Assembly: GCF_014836765.1 (NCBI RefSeq)
Contig: NZ_JACSQG010000010.1
Coordinates: forward strand, 55,549-119,548
Source of the DNA: Serpens gallinarum
GTDB taxonomy: Bacteria > Pseudomonadota > Gammaproteobacteria > Pseudomonadales > Pseudomonadaceae
DNA: 64,000 nucleotides
Direction of reading: 5' to 3'
A model generated the notes under the pieces. It was not told the DNA's origin, made no database searches, and saw only the letters and a list, made by a program, of their open reading frames with translations. Position 1 is the stretch's first letter. Every line of letters begins with the position of its first letter. A program made the translations under genes and the position numbers. Below, in pieces: positions 19,393-28,468 of this stretch.

Positions 19393-20288
19393 CTTGAATA
19401 TCCTTGAGTTTCCAATAGCAAGCGTTCTACACCGTTTTGCCAATCAGGCAGATGCAGGCCAAAAGTGTCGCGCAATTTACTACAGTCGAGCCGTGAATTC
19501 AGCGGGCGTTGGGCCGGGGTTGGGTAATCGGCTGTGGTAATCGCAGCGATTTTTTGCACCGCGAGCTCTTGTCCGGCTTGGCGCGCCTGCTCAATCACGA
19601 AGTTTGCATAGCCGTGCCAGGAGACTTCGCCAGCGGCGGCCAGGTGATATATACCGCTGGCCACCGGTTTGTTGCGGGCTGTGCGCAGGCAGTGGGCGGT
19701 GATGTCGGCAATCAGTTCCGCGCTGGTGGGTGCGCCGACTTGGTCGTCGATGATTTTGAGCTGTTCACGTTCGGCAGCCAGGCGCAGCATGGTTTTTGCG
19801 AAGTTGTTGCCACGCGCGGCGTAGACCCAGCTGGTACGAAAGATCAGGTGTTTGCAGTCGCTGGCCTGGATGGCCTGTTCGCCTTCACGTTTGGTTTGTC
19901 CGTAAACGTTAAGCGGTGCGGTGGATTGGTCTTCGCGCCAGGGTTGTTGGCCGCTGCCGTCGAATACGTAGTCGGTGGAGTAATGCACCAGCCAGCCGCC
20001 CAGTTTTTTCATGCATTCGGCGAGTATTGCCGGGGCCTCGGCGTTGATGCGTCGGGCCAGGGCGGGTTCGCTTTCGGCTTTGTCTACGGCGGTGTAGGCG
20101 GCGGCGTTGACGACTATGTCGGGCTTTAAATCGCAGAGGGTGCGTCGCAGGCCGGGTAGATCGCCGAGGTTGCCGACCAGGCCGCACTCCCCTGCCCTGT
20201 CCAGGGCGATGACCTGGCCCAGGGGCTGGAGGGCGCGTTGCAGCTCCCAGCCGACTTGGCCGTTTTTGCCGAGGAGGAGGATTTTCAT
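19389..20288 (-). CDS. rmlD: dTDP-4-dehydrorhamnose reductase
   Basis: 299-residue SDR enzyme that completes dTDP-L-rhamnose synthesis with NAD(P)H. Visible motifs are [11 protein letters not shown] (about 7-17), [11 protein letters not shown] near 62, the STDYVFDG segment near 104 and the YGQTKREGE catalytic YxxxK near 128. It is the first gene of the rmlDAC block. In many pseudomonads it directly follows rmlB; here the two are separated by 873 bp of tandem REP repeats. Confidence 0.95.
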
Positions 20289-21161
20289 GTTGTGTGGATT
20301 TCCTTGGCGCTGACCGGAACTCTCGCTCCTAGGTTTATTGGCTGGCTATTTTGGGGTGGTTGCGACAAACATTGAGCGCATCAGGCTTGGGGTTTGTCGT
20401 ATCTCCGCAGCTGACAGAAGGTGCGCAGCCAGGCGAATAAATTCGCCCCTACGAGGTTAACGTCCGGGGCAGCGGTTTTTTTAGCTTACTTTGTCAGCCG
20501 TGAAGCTGCAGCTCTAAGTGGCTTTGATCGCGGACGAGTCCGCTCCTATAGATTTGAACCATTGTTGTTTGTCGCAGCTGCGCAGTGCCGGAAGTCTTGG
20601 TGCCAGGCGAATGAATTCGCCCCTACAGGGTTACGTCCGGGGCAGCGGTTTTTTTTAGCTTTTTTGTCAGCCGTGGAGCTGCAGCTCCGAGTGGCTTTGA
20701 TCGCGAACGAGTCCGCTTCTAAAGATTTTGAGCCATTGTTGTTTGTCGCAGCTGCACAGTGCCGGAAGGCTTGGTGCCAGGCGAATGAATTCGCCCCTAC
20801 AGGGTTTACGTCCGGGGTGCGGTTTTTTTAGCTTTTTTGTCAGCCACTCAGAGCTGCAGCTCTGAGTGGCTTGGATTGCGGGCGAGTCCGCTACAGATTT
20901 TGAGCGTTTGTTTGTCGCAACTGCGCCGTGCGGAAGGCTTGTTGCCAGGCGAATAAATTCGCCCCTACAGGGTTTACGTCCGGGGCAGCGAGCTTTTTAG
21001 TTTTTTGTCAGCCGTGGAGCTGCAGCTCCGAGTGGCTTTGATCGCGGACGAGTCCGCTACAGATTTTGAGCGTTGTTTGTCGCAGCTGCGTAGTGCCGGA
21101 AGGCTTGATGCCAGGCGAATGAATTCGCCCCTACATCTAACGCCTGCAGCCGGCGAGGTTT
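20289..21161. repeat. Five-unit tandem REP array between rmlB and rmlD
   Basis: An 873-bp gene-free stretch. Right-arm REPs (CCAGGCGAAT[G/A]AATTCGCCCCTAC type) start at 20429, 20603, 20777, 20945 and 21111, a period of 166-174 bp. Each unit between them also holds a T-rich tract, the palindrome GGAGCTGCAGCTCC (clear at 20675-20688 and 21016-21029), and a second REP core GCGGACGAGTCCGC. Units are well over 85% alike by eye. No left (GTAGGGGC) arm is present, unlike the other arrays. No protein-coding gene is supported. Confidence 0.88.
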
Positions 21162-22292
21162 TCACGCGGTGGTGCGAGCGCTGTAGTTTTTGTCCAGCCA
21201 TTGCTGGTAGGCGCCGCTTTTTACATGGGCGACCCAGTCGGGGTTGTTCAGGTACCACTCGACAGTTTTGCGGATGCCCGATTCGAAGGTTTCTTCGGGG
21301 GTCCAGCCGAGTTCGCGCTGGATCTTGCTAGCATCGATGGCGTAGCGCAGGTCGTGGCCGGGGCGGTCTTGGACGTGGGTAATGAGATCTTTGTAGGAGC
21401 TCATTGCCAGGCCTGCGGCCTGATTCGCGACGGGGGCGTCGCTCCCACAAATTTTGGCATTGCTGGATACAGGGCGGAATTCGTCGAGCAGTTCGCAGAG
21501 GGTATGGACGACTTCGATGTTCTGTTTTTCGTTGTGGCCGCCGATGTTGTAGGTCTCGCCCACTTCGCCTTCGGTTACCACTTTGTACAGGGCGCGAGCG
21601 TGGTCTTCGACGTACAGCCAGTCACGCACTTGATCGCCCTTGCCGTAAATCGGCAGCGGTTTGCCTTCCAGGGCGTTCAGGATAATCAACGGGATGAGCT
21701 TTTCAGGGAAGTGGTACGGGCCGTAGTTGTTCGAGCAGTTGGTGATCAGGGTCGGCATGCCGTAGGTACGGCGCCAGGCACGGACCAGGTGGTCGGAGCT
21801 GGCTTTGCTCGCCGAGTAAGGGGAGCTGGGCGCGTAGGATGTTGTTTCGGTAAACAGGTCTTCGGGGCCTTCCAGGTCGCCATACACTTCGTCGGTGGAA
21901 ATGTGGTGGAAGCGGAAGGCGGCCTTGCGCGTCTCGTCCAGGCCTAGCCAGTACTGGCGGGAAGCTTCCAACAGGCAGTAAGTGCCGACGATGTTGGTTT
22001 CGATAAAGGCGGACGGGCCGTCGATGGAGCGATCAACGTGGGATTCTGCGGCCAGGTGCATCACAGCGTCGGGCTGGTGCTTACGGAAGACGCGGTCGAG
22101 TTCCGCACGGTTGCAGATGTCGACGTGTTCGAAGGCGTAGCGCTCGCTGTCGCTGATTTCAGCCAGGGATTCGAGGTTGCCGGCGTAGGTGAGTTTGTCG
22201 AGGTTGACCACGCTGTCGGCGGTGTTGCGAATGATGTGACGGATGACCGCCGAACCGATGAAGCCGGCGCCGCCGGTAACAAGAATTTTCAT
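21162..22292 (-). CDS. rmlB: dTDP-glucose 4,6-dehydratase
   Basis: 376-residue extended SDR dehydratase converting dTDP-glucose to dTDP-4-keto-6-deoxyglucose. The N-terminal motif is GGAGFIGSA, the catalytic region has STDEVYGDL and [13 protein letters not shown] (YxxxK), and [11 protein letters not shown] is present. The start at 22292 gives the canonical MKILVTGG beginning; an upstream ATG adds 23 unrelated residues. It is separated from rmlDAC by a long tandem REP array and from the phosphomannomutase gene by a 236-bp gap. Confidence 0.95.
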   Translation of the reverse strand: MKILVTGGAGFIGSAVIRHIIRNTADSVVNLDKLTYAGNLESLAEISDSERYAFEHVDICNRAELDRVFRKHQPDAVMHLAAESHVDRSIDGPSAFIETNIVGTYCLLEASRQYWLGLDETRKAAFRFHHISTDEVYGDLEGPEDLFTETTSYAPSSPYSASKASSDHLVRAWRRTYGMPTLITNCSNNYGPYHFPEKLIPLIILNALEGKPLPIYGKGDQVRDWLYVEDHARALYKVVTEGEVGETYNIGGHNEKQNIEVVHTLCELLDEFRPVSSNAKICGSDAPVANQAAGLAMSSYKDLITHVQDRPGHDLRYAIDASKIQRELGWTPEETFESGIRKTVEWYLNNPDWVAHVKSGAYQQWLDKNYSARTTA

Positions 22293-22338
22293 GTGTTTTT
22301 GTACTGTCCAGAGTTCATTGTTTAAGTAGCAAAGGCTG

Positions 22339-22501
22339 ATCGTTCCCACGCTGTGTAGCAATGTGCACCGGGTGCTCTAGCGTCTACGCCAGAGCATAGG
22401 GCCAGGCATTTACGCCGGAGCGTGGGATCTAATCTATTTAGTTTGTCGCAACCCCGCAGTAATCGGAAGGCGATGTGCCAGGCGAATGAATTCGCCCCTA
22501 C
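22339..22501. repeat. Two REP-type elements in the phosphomannomutase-rmlB gap
   Basis: A palindromic element at about 22339-22429 begins GATCGTTCCCACGCT and ends AGCGTGGGATC, a separate pseudomonad intergenic repeat type. A solitary right-arm REP (CCAGGCGAATGAATTCGCCC type) sits at 22478-22501. Together they occupy most of the gap, and no promoter is obvious. Confidence 0.75.
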
Positions 22502-22528
22502 AAAAGCCGATACGTAAGTGTGCTTACC

Positions 22529-23905
22529 CTACGCCGATGTCTTTACTGCAATGATGCTTTCGATGGTTTTAACCTGCTCGGCCACCAGTGCGGGGTTGGC
22601 GCGGGATTCGATGTTCAGGCGCAGCAAGGGCTCGGTGTTGGACGAACGCACATTCATGCGCCAGTCGGCGAACTCCAGGCTAAGGCCGTCGGTGGTGTCT
22701 TCCGTGGGGTTCTCGCTAGCATAGTGGGCCTTGACTGCCTGTAGCACGGCCTTGGCATCACTCACGGTGTAATTGATCTCACCACTGCACGGGTAGGCGG
22801 CCATGCGCGCACCGACCAGCTCGGAAAGTTTCTTACCTTGGGCGCTCATCAGTTCAGCAACCAGCAGCCAGGGGATCATGCCGCTGTCGCAATAGGCGAA
22901 GTCGCGAAAGTAGTGGTGAGCGCTCATTTCGCCGCCGTAGATGGCGTTTTCCTTGCGCATGCGTTCCTTGATGAAGGCATGGCCGGTTTTGCTCTGGATG
23001 GCCTGGCCGCCGTTCTGCTGGCAGATGTCGATGGTGTTCCAGGTCAAGCGCGGGTCGTGGATGATCTTGGCGCCCTGCTCTTTCTTGAGAAAGGCCTCGG
23101 CGAGCAGGCCAACGATGTAATAGCCCTCGATGAAATCGCCGTTTTCGTCGAACAGGAAGCAGCGATCGAAATCACCGTCCCAGGCGATGCCCATGTCGGC
23201 ATTATGGGCCTTGACCACATCGGCGGTGGCGGCGCGGTTTTCCGGCAGGATCGGGTTGGGAATGCCGTTGGGAAAGGTGCCGTCCGGATTGTGGTGCACC
23301 TTGATGAACTCGACCTTGGCATTCAGGGCATGGAAGCGCTGCTCCAGCGCATCGATGACGTGCCCGGCGGCGCCGTTGCCAGCGTTAACCACCAGTTTCA
23401 GCGGCTTGAGCGTGGCGGCGTCGAGGTAGCCGAGCAGGTGGTCGATGTAGGCATCCTGACAGGACTGCTGGGTCAGCGTGCCGCGCGTTTCGACAGCGGC
23501 GAAAGCGTTGTCTTCGGCCAGGCGTTGGATGTCCTTGAGGCCGGTGTCGCCACTGATCGGCTGAGCACCGCGACGTACCAGTTTCATGCCGTTGAAGTCG
23601 ATGGGGTTGTGGCTGGCGGTCACTTCGATGCCACCGTCGACATCCAAGTGAAAGGCGGCGAAGTAGACTTCTTCGGTGCCGGTCATGCCCAGGTCGATTA
23701 CGTCGCAGCCGGCATCCAGCAGGCCATTGGCCAAGGCCTGTTTCAGGCCGTCGGTGGACAGACGCATGTCGCCACCGATAACGATGCGTTTGGCATTCAG
23801 AAATTGCGCGTAGGCGCGGCCGATGCGGTAGGCGATATCTTCGTTGAGCTCGGCACCGAGCTGGCCGCGGATGTCATAGGCTTTGAAGCAGGTGAGCTGG
23901 GGCAT
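22529..23905 (-). CDS. Phosphomannomutase (CpsG/ManB-type)
   Basis: 458-residue alpha-D-phosphohexomutase interconverting mannose-6-phosphate and mannose-1-phosphate. Features in order: FKAYDIRG at the N-terminus, the phosphoserine loop [13 protein letters not shown] near 96, the metal-binding DGDFDRC near 243, the sugar-binding [10 protein letters not shown] near 322, and the phosphate-binding [12 protein letters not shown] near the C-terminus. It matches the CpsG/RfbK branch rather than AlgC. No GDP-mannose pyrophosphorylase is in the window, so it may alternatively serve glucose-1-phosphate supply for rmlA; this is inference. It is the first enzyme gene after the ops element. Confidence 0.92.
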   Translation of the reverse strand: MPQLTCFKAYDIRGQLGAELNEDIAYRIGRAYAQFLNAKRIVIGGDMRLSTDGLKQALANGLLDAGCDVIDLGMTGTEEVYFAAFHLDVDGGIEVTASHNPIDFNGMKLVRRGAQPISGDTGLKDIQRLAEDNAFAAVETRGTLTQQSCQDAYIDHLLGYLDAATLKPLKLVVNAGNGAAGHVIDALEQRFHALNAKVEFIKVHHNPDGTFPNGIPNPILPENRAATADVVKAHNADMGIAWDGDFDRCFLFDENGDFIEGYYIVGLLAEAFLKKEQGAKIIHDPRLTWNTIDICQQNGGQAIQSKTGHAFIKERMRKENAIYGGEMSAHHYFRDFAYCDSGMIPWLLVAELMSAQGKKLSELVGARMAAYPCSGEINYTVSDAKAVLQAVKAHYASENPTEDTTDGLSLEFADWRMNVRSSNTEPLLRLNIESRANPALVAEQVKTIESIIAVKTSA

Positions 23906-23978
23906 GGGTTTGCCTTATTCGTGCAGTTATAGAGGGCTGTGAGGCCGCTCCGTGACAAGTACAAGTGGCGTAGCTGGC

Positions 23979-24684
23979 GTAGGGGGAATTTATTCGTCTG
24001 GCACCATGTGCTTCGGCGATGGCGAAGGTGCGACAAGCTACGCGGCTGACGCTGTGGTGATTTTCGCCGCTACTGCGTGGCCTGAACGTTATGCGTGAGG
24101 CGAATGAATTCGCCCCTACAGTACAAATACACTTGTGCGCCAAGCTCATTTTTACAGGCCGCCCGTAGGGACGAACTTATTCGCTTGGCACGATATGTTC
24201 CGGCGACTGCGAAGGTGCGACAAGCTACGCGGCTGACGCTGTGGCGATTTTCGCCGCTACTGCGTGGCCTAAACGTTATGCGTGAGGCGAATGAATTCGC
24301 CCCTACAGTACAAATACACTTTGTGCGCCAAGCTCATTTTTACAGGCCGCCCGTAGGGGCGATCTTATTCGCTTGACACGATCTGTTCCGGTAACTGCGT
24401 AGGTGCGACAAGCTACGCGGCTGACGCTGTGGCGATTTTCGCCGCTACTGCGTGGCGTGAGCGTTATGCGTGAGGCGAATGAATTCGCCCCTACAGTACA
24501 ATTACACTTTGTGCGCCAAGCTCATTTTTTACAGGCCGCCACTCGTAGGGGTGAATTTATTCGCCTGGCACAATATGTTCCGGCAACTGCGAAGGTGCGA
24601 CAAGCTACGCGGCTGACGCTATGGCGATTTCGCCGCTACTGCGTGTGTGAGCGTTATGCGTGAGGCGAATGAATTCGCCCCTAC
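23979..24684. repeat. Four-unit tandem array of REP pairs between ops and the phosphomannomutase gene
   Basis: Each unit is a 141-142-bp element with a left GTAGGGGCGAATTTATTCGC arm and a right GCGAATGAATTCGCCCCTAC arm. Units are at 23979-24119, 24165-24306, 24353-24494 and 24544-24684, separated by near-identical 45-49-bp spacers (period 186-191). Each has an inner hairpin GGCGATTTTCGCC. Together with short unique flanks this fills the 912-bp gap 23906-24817. No gene is supported here. Confidence 0.9.
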
Positions 24685-24718
24685 AGTCCAGACGACTCTC
24701 GTGTTATTGGGCTTCAGA

Positions 24719-24730
24719 CACGCTACCGCC
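24719..24730 (-). promoter_or_regulatory. ops element / JUMPStart core (RfaH recruitment site)
   Basis: On the minus strand the bases read GGCGGTAGCGTG, a complete match to the E. coli ops core. The preceding bases extend it to CCTGGGGCGGTAGCGTG, close to the 3' part of the JUMPStart sequence. It lies 88 bp after the rfaH stop and about 810 bp before the first O-antigen gene, in the same orientation. In enterobacteria RNA polymerase pauses at ops and recruits RfaH for antitermination. Confidence 0.9.
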
Positions 24731-24817
24731 CCAGGATTTTGCGTCTGCTTCCTGAGGACGGGTGATTCCGGGATGCTCGCCGGATCGGCCTTGGGCCGGT
24801 CTGGCGATGCTGATGAA

Positions 24818-25342
24818 TTACTGTTTGCGCACGCTCGCCAGGGGCATGTGCAGGTGTTGTTCGCGGTTAAGCAGTTTCATGAGCAGCACGACGCGCTCCT
24901 CGCCGTCCATGGACAGGAAGATGGCGTCGAGTTCGGCAAAGCTGCCGTCGATAATACGGACCTTGTCTCCAGCCTGAAGCAGGGGCTGTGGCGTGGGTTC
25001 CACACGCTGGCGCAGGTTGTCGATGAGCGAGTCGGCCACTTGCAGGGGGTAGCCGCCAAAGGCGACCAGGCGGTTGACGCCACGGGTTGAGCGCAGCGGC
25101 GCCCAGTTGCTGCTATCACTCAGCTGAATGAAGAGGTAGCCGGGAAATAGGGATTCTTCTTGAATCAGCCGCTGGCCACGCACCAGGCGCTCGCGTCGGC
25201 ATTGCGGGCGATAGCAGGTGTAGCCTTGGCGTAGCAAGTGCTCTTCAGCCCGCTCGTCCTGCCGAGGTTTGCACTGCACAAGGTACCAAGCAATGTCTTG
25301 ATCGGTGGCAGTGGCTTCGAGGGCACACGCGTTCATGTCCAT
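24818..25342 (-). CDS. rfaH: Transcription antiterminator RfaH
   Basis: 174-residue NusG paralogue. The N-terminal NGN domain carries IAWYLVQCKPRQDERAEEHL and the PGYLFIQL segment; the C-terminal KOW-like domain begins near residue 122 (LQAGDKVRIIDGSF). Length and CKPRQ/RAEEHL features match RfaH rather than essential NusG. RfaH binds RNA polymerase paused at ops sites and suppresses termination in long surface-polysaccharide operons. An ops match lies immediately downstream on the same strand, so RfaH probably governs the adjacent cluster. The start ATG 25342 lacks a strong ribosome site; a second ATG two codons later is possible. Confidence 0.93.
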   Translation of the reverse strand: MDMNACALEATATDQDIAWYLVQCKPRQDERAEEHLLRQGYTCYRPQCRRERLVRGQRLIQEESLFPGYLFIQLSDSSNWAPLRSTRGVNRLVAFGGYPLQVADSLIDNLRQRVEPTPQPLLQAGDKVRIIDGSFAELDAIFLSMDGEERVVLLMKLLNREQHLHMPLASVRKQ

Positions 25343-25442
25343 TTTTCAATTGCCCGCCTAAGTGCTGCGGCCCTGTCTTCCCTGTCAGTGCTGATTGTGA
25401 AAAGGCGCACAGTCTAGCCTAAGTTCTATAAAAGACGAGCCT

Positions 25443-26900
25443 CTATTCTGAAAATATGGCCACTGGCCGGTTAGTAAGCGCATAACGTTGACGCAGAGCA
25501 TCTGCCAGCTGCCGCTTGGCCTCCGCTTCCCCATGCACCAGCCGAATTTGGCTCGGCCATTCGCGCATTCGCGTAATGAAGTTGATCAGGCCACGCTGGT
25601 CCGCATGAGCCGAGTAACCACCCAGGCTACTGACGCCAGCGCGAATGGTGCGGCGTTCGCCCTCGAGGACGATGTAACCGCCTTGAGGACCGTATCGCTG
25701 GATCGCATTGCCAGGCGTTCCTTTGGCCTGGTAGCCGACAAACAGAACATTGTGGCGAGAGTCGCCGAGCATGGCCTTGAGGTAGTTGACGATGCGTCCG
25801 CTGGAGCACATGCCGTTGCCAGCAATGACGATGGCGGGACGTGCGGTACGGGCCAAGTGCTGGACCATGCGCAGGTGATCGTGATGGCTGTCTACCGTGA
25901 TCAATTGCTGGAACTCCAGTGGACGTCGACCGGCCTGTACCCGGCGTAGGGCTTCCTGATTCCAAAACGGTTGCAGCTGCCGATAGGCTGCGGTGAACCG
26001 CGAGGCCAGCGGTGAATCAAGGATGATCGGCAGTTGCGGCCAATCTGTTGGAGCACCGGCCAGGCCTTGAAGTTCCTCGCTCGACGCGCAGCTTCGGCCA
26101 GCGGTTTTGCGGTGGATGATGTCTTCCAATTCGTAGAGCAATTCCTGGGTGCGCCCAATGCTGAACGCGGGAATCAGCACGCTGCCTTCATCTTCCAGTG
26201 CCTGCTCGATGACGGCTTCGAGGCGCTGACGGCGGCTGCGCCGGTCTTCATGGAGGCGGTCGCCGTAAGTGCTTTCAATCACCAGCGTATCGGCGCGATA
26301 CGGCGACTTGGGCGCTGGCAGCAGCGGCGCGTGGGGAGCACCGAGATCCCCCGAGAAGACGATGAGCTGTTTTGCCCCGGTTCGCGGATAGCGCAGGTCG
26401 ATTTCCACGTAGGCGGAACCGAGTATGTGCCCAGCACGCTGCAGGCGGATGCGACAGCTCAGGTCCGGCTGATCAATCAGGCTGAACCAGGTCTTGTAGG
26501 GCAAGGCGATGATGCGTTGCTCGATCACCTTTATATAGCGCTCGGCCAATTTCTGGTCACGGCAGAAGCCGAGCTTGAAGGCATCCTCGAGGACGATGGG
26601 CAACAGCTTGGCCGAAGGCTCGCTGCACAGGATCGGGCCTTTGAAGCCGGCGGCCAGCAAGTAGGGGATGCGTCCGACATGGTCGATATGGACATGAGTC
26701 GCAACCAGCGCACGAATGCCATCGAGGGGGAATTCGATATTCAGTCGGTCTGCGCCGGATTGGCCCTGGGCAGAGATTTCCGCACCTTGAAACAACCCGC
26801 AGTCGATTAGCAGACTGTTTTGCGCGTTCATGTTCAATTGGTGACAGGAGCCGGTCACGCCATCCCGCGCGCCGTGATGGAGAATCTCGGGGTAGTTCAT
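25443..26900 (-). CDS. Metallo-beta-lactamase fold nuclease with beta-CASP and RNA-specificity domains
   Basis: 485-residue protein of the CPSF73/RNase J-like group. The metal-binding motif HVHIDHVGRIPY is near residue 68, a downstream SGDLG segment is near 190, beta-CASP features follow (about 210-370), and the C-terminal part has GYSAHADQRGL typical of the RNA-specificity domain. Family members are RNA endo/exonucleases; the substrate here is not known. The start at 26900 follows AAGGAATTAACC and gives the standard MNYPEILHHGA beginning. It is divergent from the RAYT region and on the same strand as rfaH, 100 bp upstream of it. Confidence 0.88.
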   Translation of the reverse strand: MNYPEILHHGARDGVTGSCHQLNMNAQNSLLIDCGLFQGAEISAQGQSGADRLNIEFPLDGIRALVATHVHIDHVGRIPYLLAAGFKGPILCSEPSAKLLPIVLEDAFKLGFCRDQKLAERYIKVIEQRIIALPYKTWFSLIDQPDLSCRIRLQRAGHILGSAYVEIDLRYPRTGAKQLIVFSGDLGAPHAPLLPAPKSPYRADTLVIESTYGDRLHEDRRSRRQRLEAVIEQALEDEGSVLIPAFSIGRTQELLYELEDIIHRKTAGRSCASSEELQGLAGAPTDWPQLPIILDSPLASRFTAAYRQLQPFWNQEALRRVQAGRRPLEFQQLITVDSHHDHLRMVQHLARTARPAIVIAGNGMCSSGRIVNYLKAMLGDSRHNVLFVGYQAKGTPGNAIQRYGPQGGYIVLEGERRTIRAGVSSLGGYSAHADQRGLINFITRMREWPSQIRLVHGEAEAKRQLADALRQRYALTNRPVAIFSE

Positions 26901-27007
26901 GGTTAATTCCTTATAACGATGAATTGCCAAGCGAGCGGGATGGTATCGAGTTTCGACAAAAGGAAACGGAAATCGGGCGCAATGATCCGTTGTGGCTTTT
27001 TGACGCC

Positions 27008-28383
27008 TGCGCTTTCGGAGTTCGTCGCCGCATCGGCGTGAAAGCACGGAGCCAGGCGAATGAATTCGCCCCTACCAAAGCGGTTCAGCGCGCATGCAAA
27101 CCAACTGTAGGGGCGAATTTATTCGCCGTTGCACGGGCCAACCGGCAGCTAATGAGGTGCGACGGACTGTGGGGGTTTGGCTGGGCCCGCACCTTCGATG
27201 TTCGTCGCCGCATCAGCGTGGGCTTAAAACACGGTGCCAGGCGAATGAATTCGCCCCTACCAAAGCGGCTCAGCGCGCAGGAACCCAACTGTAGGGGCGA
27301 ATTCATTCGCCGTTGCACGGGCCATCCGGTAACTGATGAGATGCGACGGATGTCTGGGTTCGGCTGGAATGGCCACAATGTAAATCGACCACTACAGTTG
27401 GGCCGTCAAATAGACGGAAGGCAATGGATATGCCTCGCAAGTTCTTGCTGAAGGGGCGCACCTCACAGACGAATCAAATCTACCATGTCACAACCTGCAC
27501 CGAGGCTCGTCACCCGTGGTTCGTGAACTTTCGAATCGCGCGCATTGTGATTACCGAAATGCGTCGTTTGCAGGAAGAACAACGAGTTGTCTCACTTGCA
27601 TGGGTCGTGATGCCTGACCATGTGCATTGGCTGTTGCAGCTGCGGGAAGACAGCGATTTGTCTCAAGTAATAAAAAAACTCAAAGGCCGCTCATCCCGAC
27701 AAATTCGTTTGCAGTCAGGCCAAACAGCCCCCGTTTGGCAACGTGGTTACCACGACCATGCTTTGCGCTGCGACGAAAGCGTGCCACAGATTGCCCGCTA
27801 TATCGTTGCCAACCCGCTCCGGGCAGGTCTCGTCGAACGTATCGGACTCTATCCGCATTGGGATGCGATTTGGCTGTGAATGCTGCGTAGAGGTTATGGC
27901 TTGACAGTAGGGGCGAATTTATTCGCCGTTGCACAGGCCAGCCGGCAGCTGATGAGATGAGACAGACGTATAGGTTTGACTGGATGATGCCTGCCCTTTC
28001 GGCGTTCGTCGCCGCATCGGCGTGAGCTTAAAACACGGTGCCAGGCGAATGAATTCGCCCCTACCAAAGCGGATCAGCGCGCAGGCAAATCCAACTGTAG
28101 GGGCGAATTTATTCGCCGTTGCACGGGCCAGCCGCCAACTGATGAGATGCGACGGACCGTAGAGGTTTGGCTGACTGATGCCCCACCTTCGATGTTCGTC
28201 GCCGCATCAGCGTGGGCTTAAAACACGGTGCCAGGCGAATGAATTCGCCGTTGCACAGGCCAGCCGGCAGCTGATGAGATGCGACGGACTTAGGGGGGGT
28301 TGGCTGGGCCCGCACCTTCGATGTTCGTCGCCTCATCGGCGTAGTTAAAACGCACGGAGCCAGGCGAATGAATTCGCCCCTAC
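27008..28383. repeat. REP-pair array surrounding the RAYT gene
   Basis: Elements of about 153-158 bp with left GTAGGGGCGAATT arms and right AATTCGCCCCTAC arms. There is a right half ending 27075, a full copy at 27108-27260, a left arm at 27291 directly before the RAYT gene, a full copy at 27907-28064, one starting at 28098, and a fused pair ending at 28383. Spacers (CAAAGCGG..CAACT) are conserved. This accounts for the gene-free stretches 26901-27429 and 27880-28468. Confidence 0.88.
27430..27879 (+). CDS. REP-associated tyrosine transposase (RAYT, TnpA-REP)
   Basis: 149-residue Y1/HUH-superfamily nuclease related to IS200/IS605 TnpA. The N-terminal region has the IYHVTTCTEARHPWF pattern, the HUH motif is HVH in VMPDHVHWLL (about residues 60-69), and the C-terminal ARYIVANPLRAGLV segment (about 121-134) contains the likely catalytic Tyr. 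RAYTs bind and cleave GTAG-headed REP hairpins and are thought to disperse them. The ATG at 27430 has GGAAGG eight bases upstream; an ATG two codons earlier is too close to it. The gene lies inside an array of GTAG REPs, with a left arm 139 bp upstream and another 27 bp downstream. It appears intact. Confidence 0.93.
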   Translation: MPRKFLLKGRTSQTNQIYHVTTCTEARHPWFVNFRIARIVITEMRRLQEEQRVVSLAWVVMPDHVHWLLQLREDSDLSQVIKKLKGRSSRQIRLQSGQTAPVWQRGYHDHALRCDESVPQIARYIVANPLRAGLVERIGLYPHWDAIWL

Positions 28384-28409
28384 CAAAGCGGTTCAGTGTG
28401 CATGCAAAC

Positions 28410-28450
28410 CCAACTGTGTGGGGGCGAACTATTCGCCCCCACACAGTTGG
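28410..28450. terminator. Long perfect hairpin after pyrF
   Basis: A 41-base perfect inverted repeat: 19-bp arms (28410-28428 and 28432-28450) around the loop CTA. It lies 18 bp beyond the pyrF stop on the minus strand. No U-rich tail follows, so it may be an end-protecting hairpin rather than a classical intrinsic terminator. Its GGGGGCGAA..TTCGCCCCC centre suggests derivation from the neighbouring REP. Confidence 0.65.
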
Positions 28451-28468
28451 ATTGCAGACTGCCTTGGC

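Noticed and set aside
22529..23905. algC
   Set aside because: The N-terminal [14 protein letters not shown] and overall motifs fit CpsG/ManB phosphomannomutases better than AlgC.
20289..24700. Regular repeats suggestive of a CRISPR array
   Set aside because: Repeat units are 140-175 bp, palindromic, and their spacers are also conserved; no cas gene is nearby.
24095..24700. Short frames repeating EFAPTVQ-like peptides
   Set aside because: They are translations of the REP units in different phases and have no ribosome sites.
24818..25342. NusG instead of RfaH
   Set aside because: No rpl or secE neighbours, RfaH-like length and sequence, and an ops site directly downstream.
27430..27879. Insertion sequence of the IS200/IS605 type
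   Set aside because: No subterminal IS ends or TnpB; length and REP surroundings fit a domesticated RAYT.
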